A DNA stretch of 64,000 nucleotides from the NCBI GenBank assembly GCA_963923955.1, contig OZ000552.1, positions 1,302,001 to 1,366,000 on the forward strand, given 5' to 3'. Under the pieces are notes generated by a model, which was not told where the DNA came from, ran no database searches, and saw nothing but the letters and a program-made list of their open reading frames with translations. Shown piece by piece: positions 54,107-62,775 of the stretch. Within the stretch, counting starts at the first letter, position 1; each line of letters begins with the position of its first letter. The position numbers and the translations under genes were made by a program. The DNA is from G963923955 sp963923955. GTDB lineage: Bacteria; Pseudomonadota; Gammaproteobacteria; Eutrophobiales; Eutrophobiaceae.

Positions 54107-56104
54107 ATGCAAACCCCGGCGGATGTACTGGCGGACGATGGGCCCTTGGCGGTGCTGATCGAGGGCTATGCCCGCAGGCAGCAGCAGATAGAAATGGCAC
54201 AGGCGATCACTGCCGCGCTGGAGAATGATGAATCCCTGATCTGCGAGGCCGGCACCGGCACCGGCAAGACCTTTGCCTATCTCATCCCGGCTATTCTTTC
54301 CGGCCGCAAGACGCTCATTTCCACCGCAACGAAGCACCTGCAAGACCAGCTATTTCAAAAAGACCTGCCCCTGGTGCGAAGCGCCATCGGTGTGCCGGTG
54401 AATGTTGCCTTGCTAAAGGGGCGGGCAAATTATCTGTGCCTGTATCGGCTCAGCAATCTGGAGGCGGACGGGCGTTTTTTATCCAGACATTCGCTCGCCC
54501 GGCTGCCCGCCGTGCGGCAGTGGTCGCAGCAGACGCAGCGCGGCGACCTGAGTGAATTGACGCAGTTGGCAGAAGACTCCCCCTTGCGCCCGGCGCTGAC
54601 CTCAAATACCGAGAATTGTCTGGGCCAGGAATGCCCCGATTACGATAGCTGCTTTGTATTCAAGGCCAGGAAGCGGGCGGCGGATGCGGATATTGTCGTG
54701 GTGAACCATCACCTGTTTTTATCCGACATGGCCCTGCGTGAGCGCGGCTACGGCGAGTTGTTGCCGGCGGTGGATACCGTCATCTTTGATGAGGCACACC
54801 AACTGGCGGAACTCGCCGCGCAGTTTTTCAGTGAGACCCTAAGCAGCTATCAGTTTCTGGATTTGCTAAAGGACACTCGGACGGCCTATTTTGCCGAGGC
54901 CGCCGATCTGCCGGAGTTGCCGGCGCATTTGGAGGCGCTGGAGAAGTCTGTTAAGGATCTACGCCTGTTACTTGGCAGCAAGGATCAGCGCACAGCATGG
55001 CATGTCATTGCCGCGCGGCAGGATCTCATGGACGCGCTCGTTGCCCTGCGCGATAAGGCCGCTGCGCTGCATCAGCTCTTAGAGGCCTTCGCCCAGCGTG
55101 GCAGGGCGCTGGATAATTGTTTCAAGCGCATTGATGGCATCTTGCAGATGCTGGATGACTTTATTAGCCTGACCACTCTGCGAGTGGGTCAGGTTGAGCC
55201 GGGCGCGGATGACTATATTCAATGGGTGGAAACCAGGGGGCAGGGGTTTTTATTGCACCGGACACCGCTCAATATCGCGCACGTTTTCCAGCAGCGCCTT
55301 GCAGACTATGACTGCCGGAGCGTCTATACCTCGGCGACACTGGCGGTGAATGCTGATTTCACGCATTTCGCCAGCCAGCTGGGGCTTGATGAGGTCAAGA
55401 CAGCGCTGTGGCATAGCCCCTTTGATTTTGCTCGGCAGGCCATGCTCTATATCCCGCCCGCAATGCCGCAGCCGCGAGAGCAGAATTATACGGAGCAAGT
55501 GATCGAGCGGGCCGTGCCGATATTAGAACTCTCACAAGGCCGGGCCTTCATGCTGTTCACCAGCCATCGCGCCTTGCAGGAGGCCGCAGCACTCATCAAG
55601 GCGCGCATAGACTTTCCCATCCTGGTGCAGGGTGCCGCGCCGCGTAGCGAGTTGCTGGAGAATTTCAGGAATACGCACCATGCAGTGCTGCTGGGCACCA
55701 GCAGCTTCTGGGAAGGCGTTGATGTTAAGGGACAGGCGCTGTCTTGTGTTATCATTGACAAGCTGCCCTTTGCAGCACCCAATGATCCGGTCTTGCAGGC
55801 AAGGTTGAAAAAAATGGAAGACCAAGGCGGGAAGCCCTTTTTAGAATACCAGCTGCCGCAAGCCGTGATTGCCTTGAAACAGGGGATAGGGCGTTTGCTG
55901 CGCGATAAGAATGACTATGGGGTACTGATGATCTGCGACCCGCGCCTGAAGACCCGGGCCTATGGCTGTATCTTTTTACAAAGCCTGCCCGCTATGCCAT
56001 ATGCGCGCGGTTTAGATGACATTGCCGCATTCTTTGCGCGCTTTGAGGCCGGGCACGGGCTGCGGGTGGCACAGGGAAGTGCCGCCAGATTCAATTACGA
56101 TTAA
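54107..56104 (+). CDS. yoaA: DinG-family XPD-like DNA helicase, YoaA type
   Basis: 665 residues from ATG 54107 (MQTPADVLADDGPLAVLIEG). Walker A is GTGTGKTFAYLIPA, the four iron-sulfur Cys lie in NYLCLYRL and CLGQECPDYDSC, the DEAH box is VIFDEAHQ, and the C-terminal half has GTSSFWEGVDVKG and QGIGRLLRDKNDYG. It unwinds DNA in repair in the cytosol. A 26-bp palindromic element at 55168-55193 lies inside the gene and encodes SLTTLRVGQ. The last codons (AQGSAARFNYD) are contributed by structured repeat copy B, whose first hairpins overlap the stop. Confidence 0.92.
   Translation: MQTPADVLADDGPLAVLIEGYARRQQQIEMAQAITAALENDESLICEAGTGTGKTFAYLIPAILSGRKTLISTATKHLQDQLFQKDLPLVRSAIGVPVNVALLKGRANYLCLYRLSNLEADGRFLSRHSLARLPAVRQWSQQTQRGDLSELTQLAEDSPLRPALTSNTENCLGQECPDYDSCFVFKARKRAADADIVVVNHHLFLSDMALRERGYGELLPAVDTVIFDEAHQLAELAAQFFSETLSSYQFLDLLKDTRTAYFAEAADLPELPAHLEALEKSVKDLRLLLGSKDQRTAWHVIAARQDLMDALVALRDKAAALHQLLEAFAQRGRALDNCFKRIDGILQMLDDFISLTTLRVGQVEPGADDYIQWVETRGQGFLLHRTPLNIAHVFQQRLADYDCRSVYTSATLAVNADFTHFASQLGLDEVKTALWHSPFDFARQAMLYIPPAMPQPREQNYTEQVIERAVPILELSQGRAFMLFTSHRALQEAAALIKARIDFPILVQGAAPRSELLENFRNTHHAVLLGTSSFWEGVDVKGQALSCVIIDKLPFAAPNDPVLQARLKKMEDQGGKPFLEYQLPQAVIALKQGIGRLLRDKNDYGVLMICDPRLKTRAYGCIFLQSLPAMPYARGLDDIAAFFARFEAGHGLRVAQGSAARFNYD
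55168..55193. repeat. 26-bp palindromic element in coding sequence, copy 4 (in the helicase)
   Basis: CCTGACCACTC...GAGTGGGTCAGG with loop TGC, a diverged copy of the autotransporter elements at 28953 and 29533, read in frame within the helicase gene. Confidence 0.6.
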
Positions 56105-56235
56105 GTAATTGAATCTGTGAGCAAACTAAAAATCGCATTTATCTCCAGGGATGGAGTGTATGCAGTACAATCGTTGGGAACGATTGCTGCGTTAGTTTGC
56201 GTGCCTTAAGACAAGTCCCGGATGGACTTGTTCAG
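56066..56235 (-). ncRNA. Structured repeat family, copy B (3' end of the helicase gene)
   Basis: From left to right: GGCAC/GTGCC hairpin inside the helicase codons; a perfect 12-bp hairpin AGATTCAATTAC/GTAATTGAATCT at 56087-56116 with the TAA stop in its loop; and an 80-nt core 56121-56200 closed by GCAAACTAA/TTAGTTTGC. The core contains CTCC/GGAG and ATCGTT/AACGAT hairpins. ACAAGTCC/GGACTTGT at 56211-56231 follows. All stems are perfect in this copy. Strand is uncertain; copies A and C favour minus-strand transcription. No known family recognised. Confidence 0.5.
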
Positions 56236-56264
56236 AGCTTCATTAATTTATTCAATGGTGGATT

Positions 56265-57728
56265 ATGCTTACTACAACAACAAAGAATAACTGGGCTGGC
56301 ACCGGCTTGGCATTGCTGGTGCTTGGGTTTATTTGCCTGCTCATCCCGGGCGCTGCTTCTGCTGCGGCTGGCGACTCGGCGGCGGCACTGGATCTCACGC
56401 GGCACTGGGCGGGTTATGCCTGCCTGTTGCTGTTCGTGCTGGCCTATGCGCTCATTATCAACGAGGAGAACATACACCTGCGCAAGTCCAAGCCAGCCAT
56501 CGTGGGGGCGGGCTTTATCTGGGTGCTGGTGGCCATTGCCTATGCGCAACACGGCGATACGCATACGGTGGAGGCGGCCCTGCGCCATGATCTGCTTGAG
56601 TTTGTGGAGCTGTTCCTGTTCCTGTTGGCGGCAATGACCTATATCAACACGATGGAAGAGCGGGGGATCTTTGAGCTGCTGCGCGCCAAGCTGGTCTCGC
56701 AAGGCTATTCCCTGCGCAAGATCTTCTGGATCACCGGCGTCATCGCCTTTTTTATGTCGCCCATCGCAGATAACCTGACCACGGCGCTGCTGATGGCGGC
56801 CGTTGTCATTGCGATTGGCGGCAGCAACTACCGCTTTGTCTCCATCGCCTGTGTGAACATTGTGGTGGCCGCGAACGCCGGCGGGGCCTTTAGCCCTTTT
56901 GGCGATATTACCACCTTGATGGTCTGGCAAAAGGGCCTGGTTGAATTCCAGGAATTCTTTGTTCTGTTCATCCCCTCTGTGGTCAACTGGGTGGTGACCG
57001 CAGTGATCTTGAGCTTTGCCATTCCAAAGGCGCAGCCGGAGACCCTGCACGAGCAGGCCAAGTTAAAATTCGGCGCCTGGATCGTGGTTGGCCTGTTTAT
57101 TCTTACGATCAGCATGGCGGTCTCCTTCCACAACATGCTGCACCTGCCGCCGGTGATCGGCATGATGACGGGCTTAGGTCTGTTACAGTTCTTCGGTTAC
57201 TACTTAAAACGGCGTGATACGGATCATCTTGCCGAGGTCAATGAGCTGGACGGCATCGATGAGGTCATGTTCGAGGGCAGAAAGTCGCCCTATGACATTT
57301 ACCGAAATCTGCGCCGGGCGGAATGGGACACCCTGCTGTTTTTCTACGGGATTATTTTATGCGTTGGCGGCCTGGGCGCCTTAGGCTATCTGGCCCTGGT
57401 GTCCGAGTTTATGTATGTCAATCTTGGGCCGACCACGGCAAACATTCTGGTCGGCTTTGCTTCCGCCATCGTGGACAACATTCCGGTCATGTTTGCGGTG
57501 TTGGAGATGAACCCGGACATGAGCCACGGCCAATGGCTGCTGGTAACGCTAACGGCCGGCGTGGGCGGCTCCATGCTGTCCATCGGTTCTGCGGCCGGCG
57601 TGGCCGTGATGGGCCAGGCGCGCGGCGTTTATACCTTCTTCTCCCACCTGAAATGGTCGTGGGCGATCGCATTGGGCTATGGCGCCAGCATCGCCGCACA
57701 CTTCTATGTCAATGCCGCTGCGTTTTAG
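56265..57728 (+). CDS. nhaD: Na+/H+ antiporter NhaD
   Basis: 487 residues, ATG 56265 with GGTGG upstream. Hydrophobic segments cover nearly the whole length. FFMSPIADNLTTALLMAAV, GGAFSPFGDITTLMVW and SAIVDNIPVMFAVLEMNPDMS are the conserved NhaD/ion-transporter-superfamily motifs. It exports Na+ or Li+ for protons, typical of marine and halophilic bacteria. It is flanked on both sides by direct copies of the structured repeat (B upstream, C downstream). Confidence 0.94.
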   Translation: MLTTTTKNNWAGTGLALLVLGFICLLIPGAASAAAGDSAAALDLTRHWAGYACLLLFVLAYALIINEENIHLRKSKPAIVGAGFIWVLVAIAYAQHGDTHTVEAALRHDLLEFVELFLFLLAAMTYINTMEERGIFELLRAKLVSQGYSLRKIFWITGVIAFFMSPIADNLTTALLMAAVVIAIGGSNYRFVSIACVNIVVAANAGGAFSPFGDITTLMVWQKGLVEFQEFFVLFIPSVVNWVVTAVILSFAIPKAQPETLHEQAKLKFGAWIVVGLFILTISMAVSFHNMLHLPPVIGMMTGLGLLQFFGYYLKRRDTDHLAEVNELDGIDEVMFEGRKSPYDIYRNLRRAEWDTLLFFYGIILCVGGLGALGYLALVSEFMYVNLGPTTANILVGFASAIVDNIPVMFAVLEMNPDMSHGQWLLVTLTAGVGGSMLSIGSAAGVAVMGQARGVYTFFSHLKWSWAIALGYGASIAAHFYVNAAAF

Positions 57729-57795
57729 AAGGCTGGTTTTGGGCAGTGCGTGGGAAGGGGTTCACTCTGGAGCAGGGGCTTGTTCAGGGCTTCCT

Positions 57796-57962
57796 GTGGC
57801 ACAGGGAAGTGCCAATCAATGCAATTACGATTAGGTAATTGCATGGGTGAGCAAACCAAAAATCGCATTGGCTCCAGGGATGGCGTGTATGAAATACAAT
57901 CTTTGGGAACGATTGCTGCGTTAATTTGCTTGCCTCAGGGCAAGTCCAGAGATGGACTTAAC
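57796..57962 (-). ncRNA. Structured repeat family, copy C (between nhaD and tsaB)
   Basis: Same order as copy B: GTGGCACAGGGAAGTGCC hairpin, TGCAATTAC/GTAATTGCA hairpin, and a 79-nt core 57851-57929 closed by GCAAACCAA/TTAATTTGC. Two mismatches on the plus strand become U-G pairs if read from the minus strand. A final AAGTCC/GGACTT hairpin (57942-57959) ends four bases from the tsaB stop. The stem changes relative to B in the second hairpin are compensatory. Confidence 0.5.
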
Positions 57963-58619
57963 TCAGAGGTTCCTTAGATAGCTCGGCAGCGCCTGCTCTG
58001 GTGCCACCGTATTGCCAGCGCTGAACTCCCTGAGCGCCAATTCCAGCACACATCCGGCACGCGGAAAACAATCCGCCCGCACTGACTTTAGCCGACCGGA
58101 TAGATTATTGTTCAAGACATCCCCATAGCTATGCCAGGCGCTGCCCACACCATGCCAATCATCGCCCGCCGGCACCTGCACCTGCTCCGGTTTGGATACC
58201 TGCTCCGCATTAACAGGCAGGACGCCATTGTCTTCATCCTTCTTAAACAGCCCCCAATAGACCTCGCCCATACGCGCATCCATCGCCGCTAAAACAGCAT
58301 CACCCTCCCGGCCTGCCGCTTGCGCCAGCGCCGCCAGCGTAGAGACCGGAATGACCGGCAGCGCCGCCCCGAAGGCGAGACCCTGCACCACACCGGCTGC
58401 AATCCGCACACCGGTAAAGCCACCGGGGCCGCGGCCAAAGGCGAGGGCATCCAACCCGGCGAGACTACTGCCTGATTCGGCGAGCAGTTCCTCCACCATG
58501 TTCAGGATCAACCCGGCATGCCGGCGCGGGGCGACTGCATATCTTTCGATGATCTCCCCATCGATCCCAAGCGCCGCCGAACAGGCCTCCGTCGCGGTTT
58601 CGATTGCCAGTATTTTCAA
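57963..58619 (-). CDS. tsaB: tRNA threonylcarbamoyladenosine biosynthesis protein TsaB
   Basis: 218 residues from ATG 58619. MKILAIETATEACSAALG, the HAGLILNMVEELL helix and AFGRGPGGFTGVRIAAGVVQGLAFG are the family signatures. TsaB partners TsaD and TsaE in making t6A37 of tRNAs in the cytosol. Its stop lies next to structured repeat copy C. Neighbourhood with a YoaA-like helicase is common in gammaproteobacteria. Confidence 0.95.
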   Translation of the reverse strand: MKILAIETATEACSAALGIDGEIIERYAVAPRRHAGLILNMVEELLAESGSSLAGLDALAFGRGPGGFTGVRIAAGVVQGLAFGAALPVIPVSTLAALAQAAGREGDAVLAAMDARMGEVYWGLFKKDEDNGVLPVNAEQVSKPEQVQVPAGDDWHGVGSAWHSYGDVLNNNLSGRLKSVRADCFPRAGCVLELALREFSAGNTVAPEQALPSYLRNL

Positions 58620-59167
58620 CTTCGCTGATGATCCTTTTGCTAAGGGGCTTGAGATTATACTGCAGGGGTCTTTGCTAGGGATACAAGCGATGACGACTTA
58701 GCCCTCGCCACCCGCCTTGCCCATCTGCGTATAAATCGTCCCCGTATCGAGTACGGGGCAGACTCTGGCCTGACCATGAATCCACAGAGGGTTCGGCAAG
58801 AAACCTTAGCCTTATAGTTTCCCGCCCCTGCTCCTCGCTTTCCCCGCTTTCGCGAGGACGAAGACGGGCAGGGGCGACATTCTGCCGCAGAAATAACGGG
58901 GGAAGGCCGCCTTCACATACCGCCTGCCGAGTAACTACCGACCCTGAGCGGACTGGTCGAAACGGGGAAGGGCGTACCTGCACCGCCTGACGAGGAATCG
59001 CACCCTGACTCTAAGCGTGGCCTGGGCGGGGAGTTGCTCGCACCCTAACCTCAAGCGCGGCCCGGCCGAAGGGTTGCTCGCACCAAGCGTTTTTCCGCGT
59101 TGGCCAAGCGCTTACTCCGCACAGCACTTCCTTGTGCTGCGGATAAGGCGGGGAAGGGAAGCTAAGC
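58620..59167. other. Intergenic region between tsaB and the TonB-dependent receptor
   Basis: It holds a CCCCGTA-family hairpin at 58738-58763 (inverted orientation), a GC-rich repeat piece at about 58822-58870, and two 40-bp imperfect direct repeats at 58999-59038 and 59039-59079 (CGCACCCTGACTCTAAGC and CGCACCCTAACCTCAAGC types). No gene is supported. Confidence 0.65.
58999..59079. repeat. Two tandem 40-bp imperfect repeats
   Basis: Each unit starts CGCACCCT and ends GTTGCT, about 75-80% identical by eye, followed by the start of a third (CGCACC). Function unknown. Confidence 0.6.
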
Positions 59168-62089
59168 CTAGAGGCTTACCTTGAAGCCGCCGTAGAAGTA
59201 GCGGCGGATCGGGTCATAGACATCTGCCGCCGTGTTGGTTCCGGTTACATCACGGGGAATGCCTTGTCCCAGCTCCGGCGGTTTCTGGTCAAAGACGTTG
59301 TCAATGCCGGCGAAGACCTGGTACTTGCTTTCCTGGTCGATAAAGTAGCGGACTTGCAGGTCGTTATAGAAGTACCTGGAAACAGTGCCAAAGGCATTCA
59401 CGGAGTCATTCTCCACATTCACAGCGTCAATGAAGCGCGTACTCCAGCCGAAGCGCCATCTGTCGATGTTGTAGATAAGCGTGGTATTGACTTTCCAGTC
59501 CGGCAGACCAATCTCGCCCTGATCGCTGACTGTATTACCGCCGGCGAAGGGGATGTAGTCGTTGGCCATTGAATGCGTGCCGTTGACATTCACTTTCATC
59601 TCGCCGCCGATGAGCCCGAAGGAGTAATCAAGGGCAAAGTCGATCCCGGAAGCCTTGAAATCGGCAACATTGATCGCCAGCGCGTTGACACGATTGATCA
59701 AACCGGGAACATCTTCCCCCGGCCCGGCTCGCTCAATGAGCATGCAGAAGGGATTATTCGGGAAGTCAGGCTGGCGCACACACTGATCAACCGTGGTCTG
59801 CGCATCGAAGGTGCTGATCGCATCATTCACCTCGATATTGTAATAATCCACCGTAACATTCAGCCCCGGTACGAACCCAGGCGAATAGACAAAACCGGCC
59901 GTCCAGGTCCTGGAGGTTTCCTCCTGCAAGTCGGGGTTGCCGGCGGCCAAGCCGCCCGCGCTGCGGATGTTGTTGGCAAAGGGATCAAGGGTAGCCGTGC
60001 CGGGAATGGTGGCACAGTTTGCCTGCACCTGCGCCGACTGCGCCTCATAAACATCCGCCGCAACACCGGTAGCGGAAGGTCCGCCCTTGCCGCCGAAGGC
60101 GCAAGGGTCAACGAAGCTGCGGAATGTCTCGCTGCCGGGATCAAAGAGATCACCGATGCTGGGCGCCTTGACCGCCGTGGAGTAGCCGCCGCGCAGACGC
60201 AGGTCGGCAAAGGGCCGCCAATCCAGCGCGCCCTTGTACGCCATGCTGCCGCCGACAGTGCTGTAGTCGGCATAGCGCACTGCAGCCTCAAGGCCGATAT
60301 AATCGCCAAACGGTACATCGGCAAACAGCGGCACAACGGCCTCGGCAAAGACCTCCTTCACATCGTATTTGCCAATCGTATTTGGCGTGGTGTTGCCGGA
60401 AGTTAAGCCGGACTGGGCGAGAGAGTCTGAATTAAAACGGCTCTCTTCCTCCCGCCATTCCCCGCCGAAGGCGACACCCAACTCGCCGGCGGGTAGATCC
60501 ATCAAGCTGCCGGCGATGGTCAGGGCGGCGACCTGCTGGGTCATGCGCAGCGTAAGCTGGTTATCCACCTTGACCCAGTCCAGCGCCGCCCCGGCGATGG
60601 AGCCGGCACCGAATACATTGATGGGCACACAACCCAAGTCACGCGCAAAAGCATCCACGCAGCGCCGCCCGCCGCTGCCGTCATCCTCAACCCGCAGGGA
60701 ATTGTAGAAGTTCAGCGTGTTGAACACGCCGCCGTTGGTCTGATCCTGGGTGAGCAGGCCGTATTGATAATAGGCTTCATAGCTCCAGTCATCATTGATA
60801 TCGCCTTTCGCGCCCAGAACCGTGCGGAAGGTCTGGCGCTGGATGTCGCTGGTGCGCGGGCCGATCTCGACAAAGCGGCGGCGCATCTGAAACTCCGTGG
60901 CATTGGGATTGCCGGCCAAGACTGCGGTGCGCAATTCGGCGGGAATAAAGGGGTTATCGATGGGAACGCGAATGTTGGCGATGCTGTTGCCAACGGAAAT
61001 AAACTCGCCGACGATGGACGGCTCCAACTGCGAATAGGAAGTCAGCCGGTTATAAGAGGTCTCGTTGAAGATCTCCATGTGCCGGTTGAACTCGTATTTC
61101 AGGTGGCCATTGAACTGAATCCGCTCGTTGGGCACCCGAATTAAACGCACGGCGTTGCGGTCAAAGCCGTCTTCTGCCAGCACCAGCGGCTTGTCCCAGC
61201 GCCCGGTAGAATCATCCTCGGTAATGAAGCCGGTGCCGGGGACGAAGAAGTTGCCCTTCGGCCCGAAGGAACTATTATTGGCGTCATTGGCGGATAATTT
61301 CCGTTGGCTGGAGCGCAAGATCCCGCGGTCGGAGTAGCCGAGATAGAAGGTGGCGTTGCCTTGGCCTTCAGCAAAATTACGCCCGGCCAGCAACGAGATG
61401 TCCTTTTCCGTTGCCCCGCCCAGTTCCGAGCCGCCGTAGCGGGCATCCAGGGTGAGGCCTTCGTAGTCGTCTTTGTAGATGAAGTTGACGACCCCGGCGA
61501 TGGCCTCTGAGCCATATACGGCAGACGCACCGCCGGTTACGATCTCCACACGCTCAACCAGCGCCGCCGGGATCATGGAGACGTCCACCACGGAAGAGCC
61601 GTTTGAACCACCGATATGGCGTCGGCCATTCACCAGCACCAGAGTACGACCCCCGCCCTCGTCCTCGCGACGCAAATTGCGCAGATCGATGGTGTTGATC
61701 CCGGTTGTCGTGGTGCGGAAGTTGGTGGCCGTATCCACCGAGCCCGGGATGCCGGCGGACGGCAGTTCGTTCAGGATGGTGGCAACGCTGTTCACGCCGG
61801 AGATTTCCAAGTCTTCCGCAGTGATGATGTTCACCGGCGAGGCCGCAATTAAGTCCTTGCGGGCAATGCGGGAGCCGGTAACGGTAATCTCTTCTAAGCT
61901 GTCATCGGATTGCTGTGCCGTTGCAATTTCTGGCCCGGCGGTGGCGATGAGGGCTGCGAGTGAGAGATAACAGAAGAGTTGCTTATAGCTTAGTTGCGTG
62001 TTGCGTGTTGCGTGTTGCGTGTTGCGTGTTGCGTGTTGCGTGTTGCGTGTTGCGTGTTGCGTGTTGCGTGTTGCGTGTTGCGTTATCAT
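59168..62089 (-). CDS. TonB-dependent outer-membrane receptor with heptanucleotide repeat tract at its 5' end
   Basis: 973 residues from ATG 62089, supported by GGGGAGT a few bases upstream (62096-62102 in complement). Residues 3-33 are the repeat-encoded TQHATRN heptapeptides. A signal peptide follows (about 34-60: KQLFCYLSLAALIATAGPEI), then EEITVTGSRIARKDL, a plug domain (VNGRRHIGGSNGSSV, VEIVTGGASAVYGSEAIAGV) and a long beta-barrel. It would import an iron complex or other TonB substrate. With 13 repeat copies the frame is open. After one gain or loss both other frames hit stops within four codons of the tract (TAA in AACTAA or CTATAA), so the gene is a strong phase-variation candidate in its ON state. 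Confidence 0.93.
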   Translation of the reverse strand: MITQHATRNTQHATRNTQHATRNTQHATRNTQLSYKQLFCYLSLAALIATAGPEIATAQQSDDSLEEITVTGSRIARKDLIAASPVNIITAEDLEISGVNSVATILNELPSAGIPGSVDTATNFRTTTTGINTIDLRNLRREDEGGGRTLVLVNGRRHIGGSNGSSVVDVSMIPAALVERVEIVTGGASAVYGSEAIAGVVNFIYKDDYEGLTLDARYGGSELGGATEKDISLLAGRNFAEGQGNATFYLGYSDRGILRSSQRKLSANDANNSSFGPKGNFFVPGTGFITEDDSTGRWDKPLVLAEDGFDRNAVRLIRVPNERIQFNGHLKYEFNRHMEIFNETSYNRLTSYSQLEPSIVGEFISVGNSIANIRVPIDNPFIPAELRTAVLAGNPNATEFQMRRRFVEIGPRTSDIQRQTFRTVLGAKGDINDDWSYEAYYQYGLLTQDQTNGGVFNTLNFYNSLRVEDDGSGGRRCVDAFARDLGCVPINVFGAGSIAGAALDWVKVDNQLTLRMTQQVAALTIAGSLMDLPAGELGVAFGGEWREEESRFNSDSLAQSGLTSGNTTPNTIGKYDVKEVFAEAVVPLFADVPFGDYIGLEAAVRYADYSTVGGSMAYKGALDWRPFADLRLRGGYSTAVKAPSIGDLFDPGSETFRSFVDPCAFGGKGGPSATGVAADVYEAQSAQVQANCATIPGTATLDPFANNIRSAGGLAAGNPDLQEETSRTWTAGFVYSPGFVPGLNVTVDYYNIEVNDAISTFDAQTTVDQCVRQPDFPNNPFCMLIERAGPGEDVPGLINRVNALAINVADFKASGIDFALDYSFGLIGGEMKVNVNGTHSMANDYIPFAGGNTVSDQGEIGLPDWKVNTTLIYNIDRWRFGWSTRFIDAVNVENDSVNAFGTVSRYFYNDLQVRYFIDQESKYQVFAGIDNVFDQKPPELGQGIPRDVTGTNTAADVYDPIRRYFYGGFKVSL
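61993..62083 (-). repeat. (GTTGCGT)x13 heptanucleotide tandem repeat inside the receptor's start region
   Basis: Thirteen perfect copies of GTTGCGT (ACGCAAC on the coding strand), 91 bp, beginning three bases after the ATG codon plus one codon. Seven is not a multiple of three, so each copy gained or lost shifts the frame. Three copies encode one TQHATRN unit. Confidence 0.95.
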
Positions 62090-62775
62090 TGTAGGACTCC
62101 CCTAATCATGTTTAGTCAAGGTATTTCTTTGGCTTCTCGCCGCTTGCGTGGCCGCCAACGGCAGGCCGAAGCACATGAAACCAGCCTCAATATACGCCTG
62201 CTATTGCCCCTGTCAACATTTTTGAACTTAAACTACCACTGCCTACCCCGTGTGTCTGCACCAGTCTGCGTACCACGCACAGGCAGGGGCAGGCAGGGCA
62301 GGTGGGCCACAGTACGCACCCAGCCAAGCCCCCCTGTTCAGGCTAGAGCCTGCCCCGCGCTGGACACGGGGGCGGGCTTTGGTGCCGACCAGGGGAAAGG
62401 GGCAGACTATTCTTTAGCTTGCCAAGAATCCATCCGGTTCTCGTCGTTCCTGGCCTGAGCAGGAATCCAGGGCGGAGACCTCATTCCTGCGGAAGCAGGG
62501 ATCCAGTCACACGGAGGTGATCATGGGGCAGTGCAGACAATCGGGTGGATTCCTGCTCGCAGGCAGGAATGACACTCTTGCGCGTTCTTATCACAACATT
62601 AGCCGAGTTCCGACTCTAATAAGAACGGGTACAGCAGAGCCATTTATCCGGGCACATGGCACTGCGCTTTTGTTCATGTCCTGCCGTCATTAACTCATTT
62701 CATAGGCTGGCCGCATTGGAGCGCTATCATCCAGCTTCTGGTATGCTATGAAGCAAATTTTAATCGGGGCTGGCC
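62090..62775. other. Repeat-rich intergenic region between divergent receptor and moaB
   Basis: It contains a CCCCGCG-type hairpin element near 62346-62373 and three palindromic arms at 62443-62469, 62481-62505 and 62547-62573. Both genes' promoters must lie here, but I see no confident -35/-10 pair and no coding region. Confidence 0.65.
62443..62573. repeat. Cluster of three palindromic repeat arms
   Basis: GTCGTTCCTGGCCTGAGC..., TCATTCCTGCGGAAGC... and GGATTCCTGCTCGCAGGC... arms at 62443-62469, 62481-62505 and 62547-62573; the last is inverted relative to the first two. Confidence 0.7.

Noticed and set aside
61993..62083. CRISPR array.
   Set aside because: The repeats are perfect, only 7 bp long and have no spacers; this is a simple tandem repeat in coding sequence.
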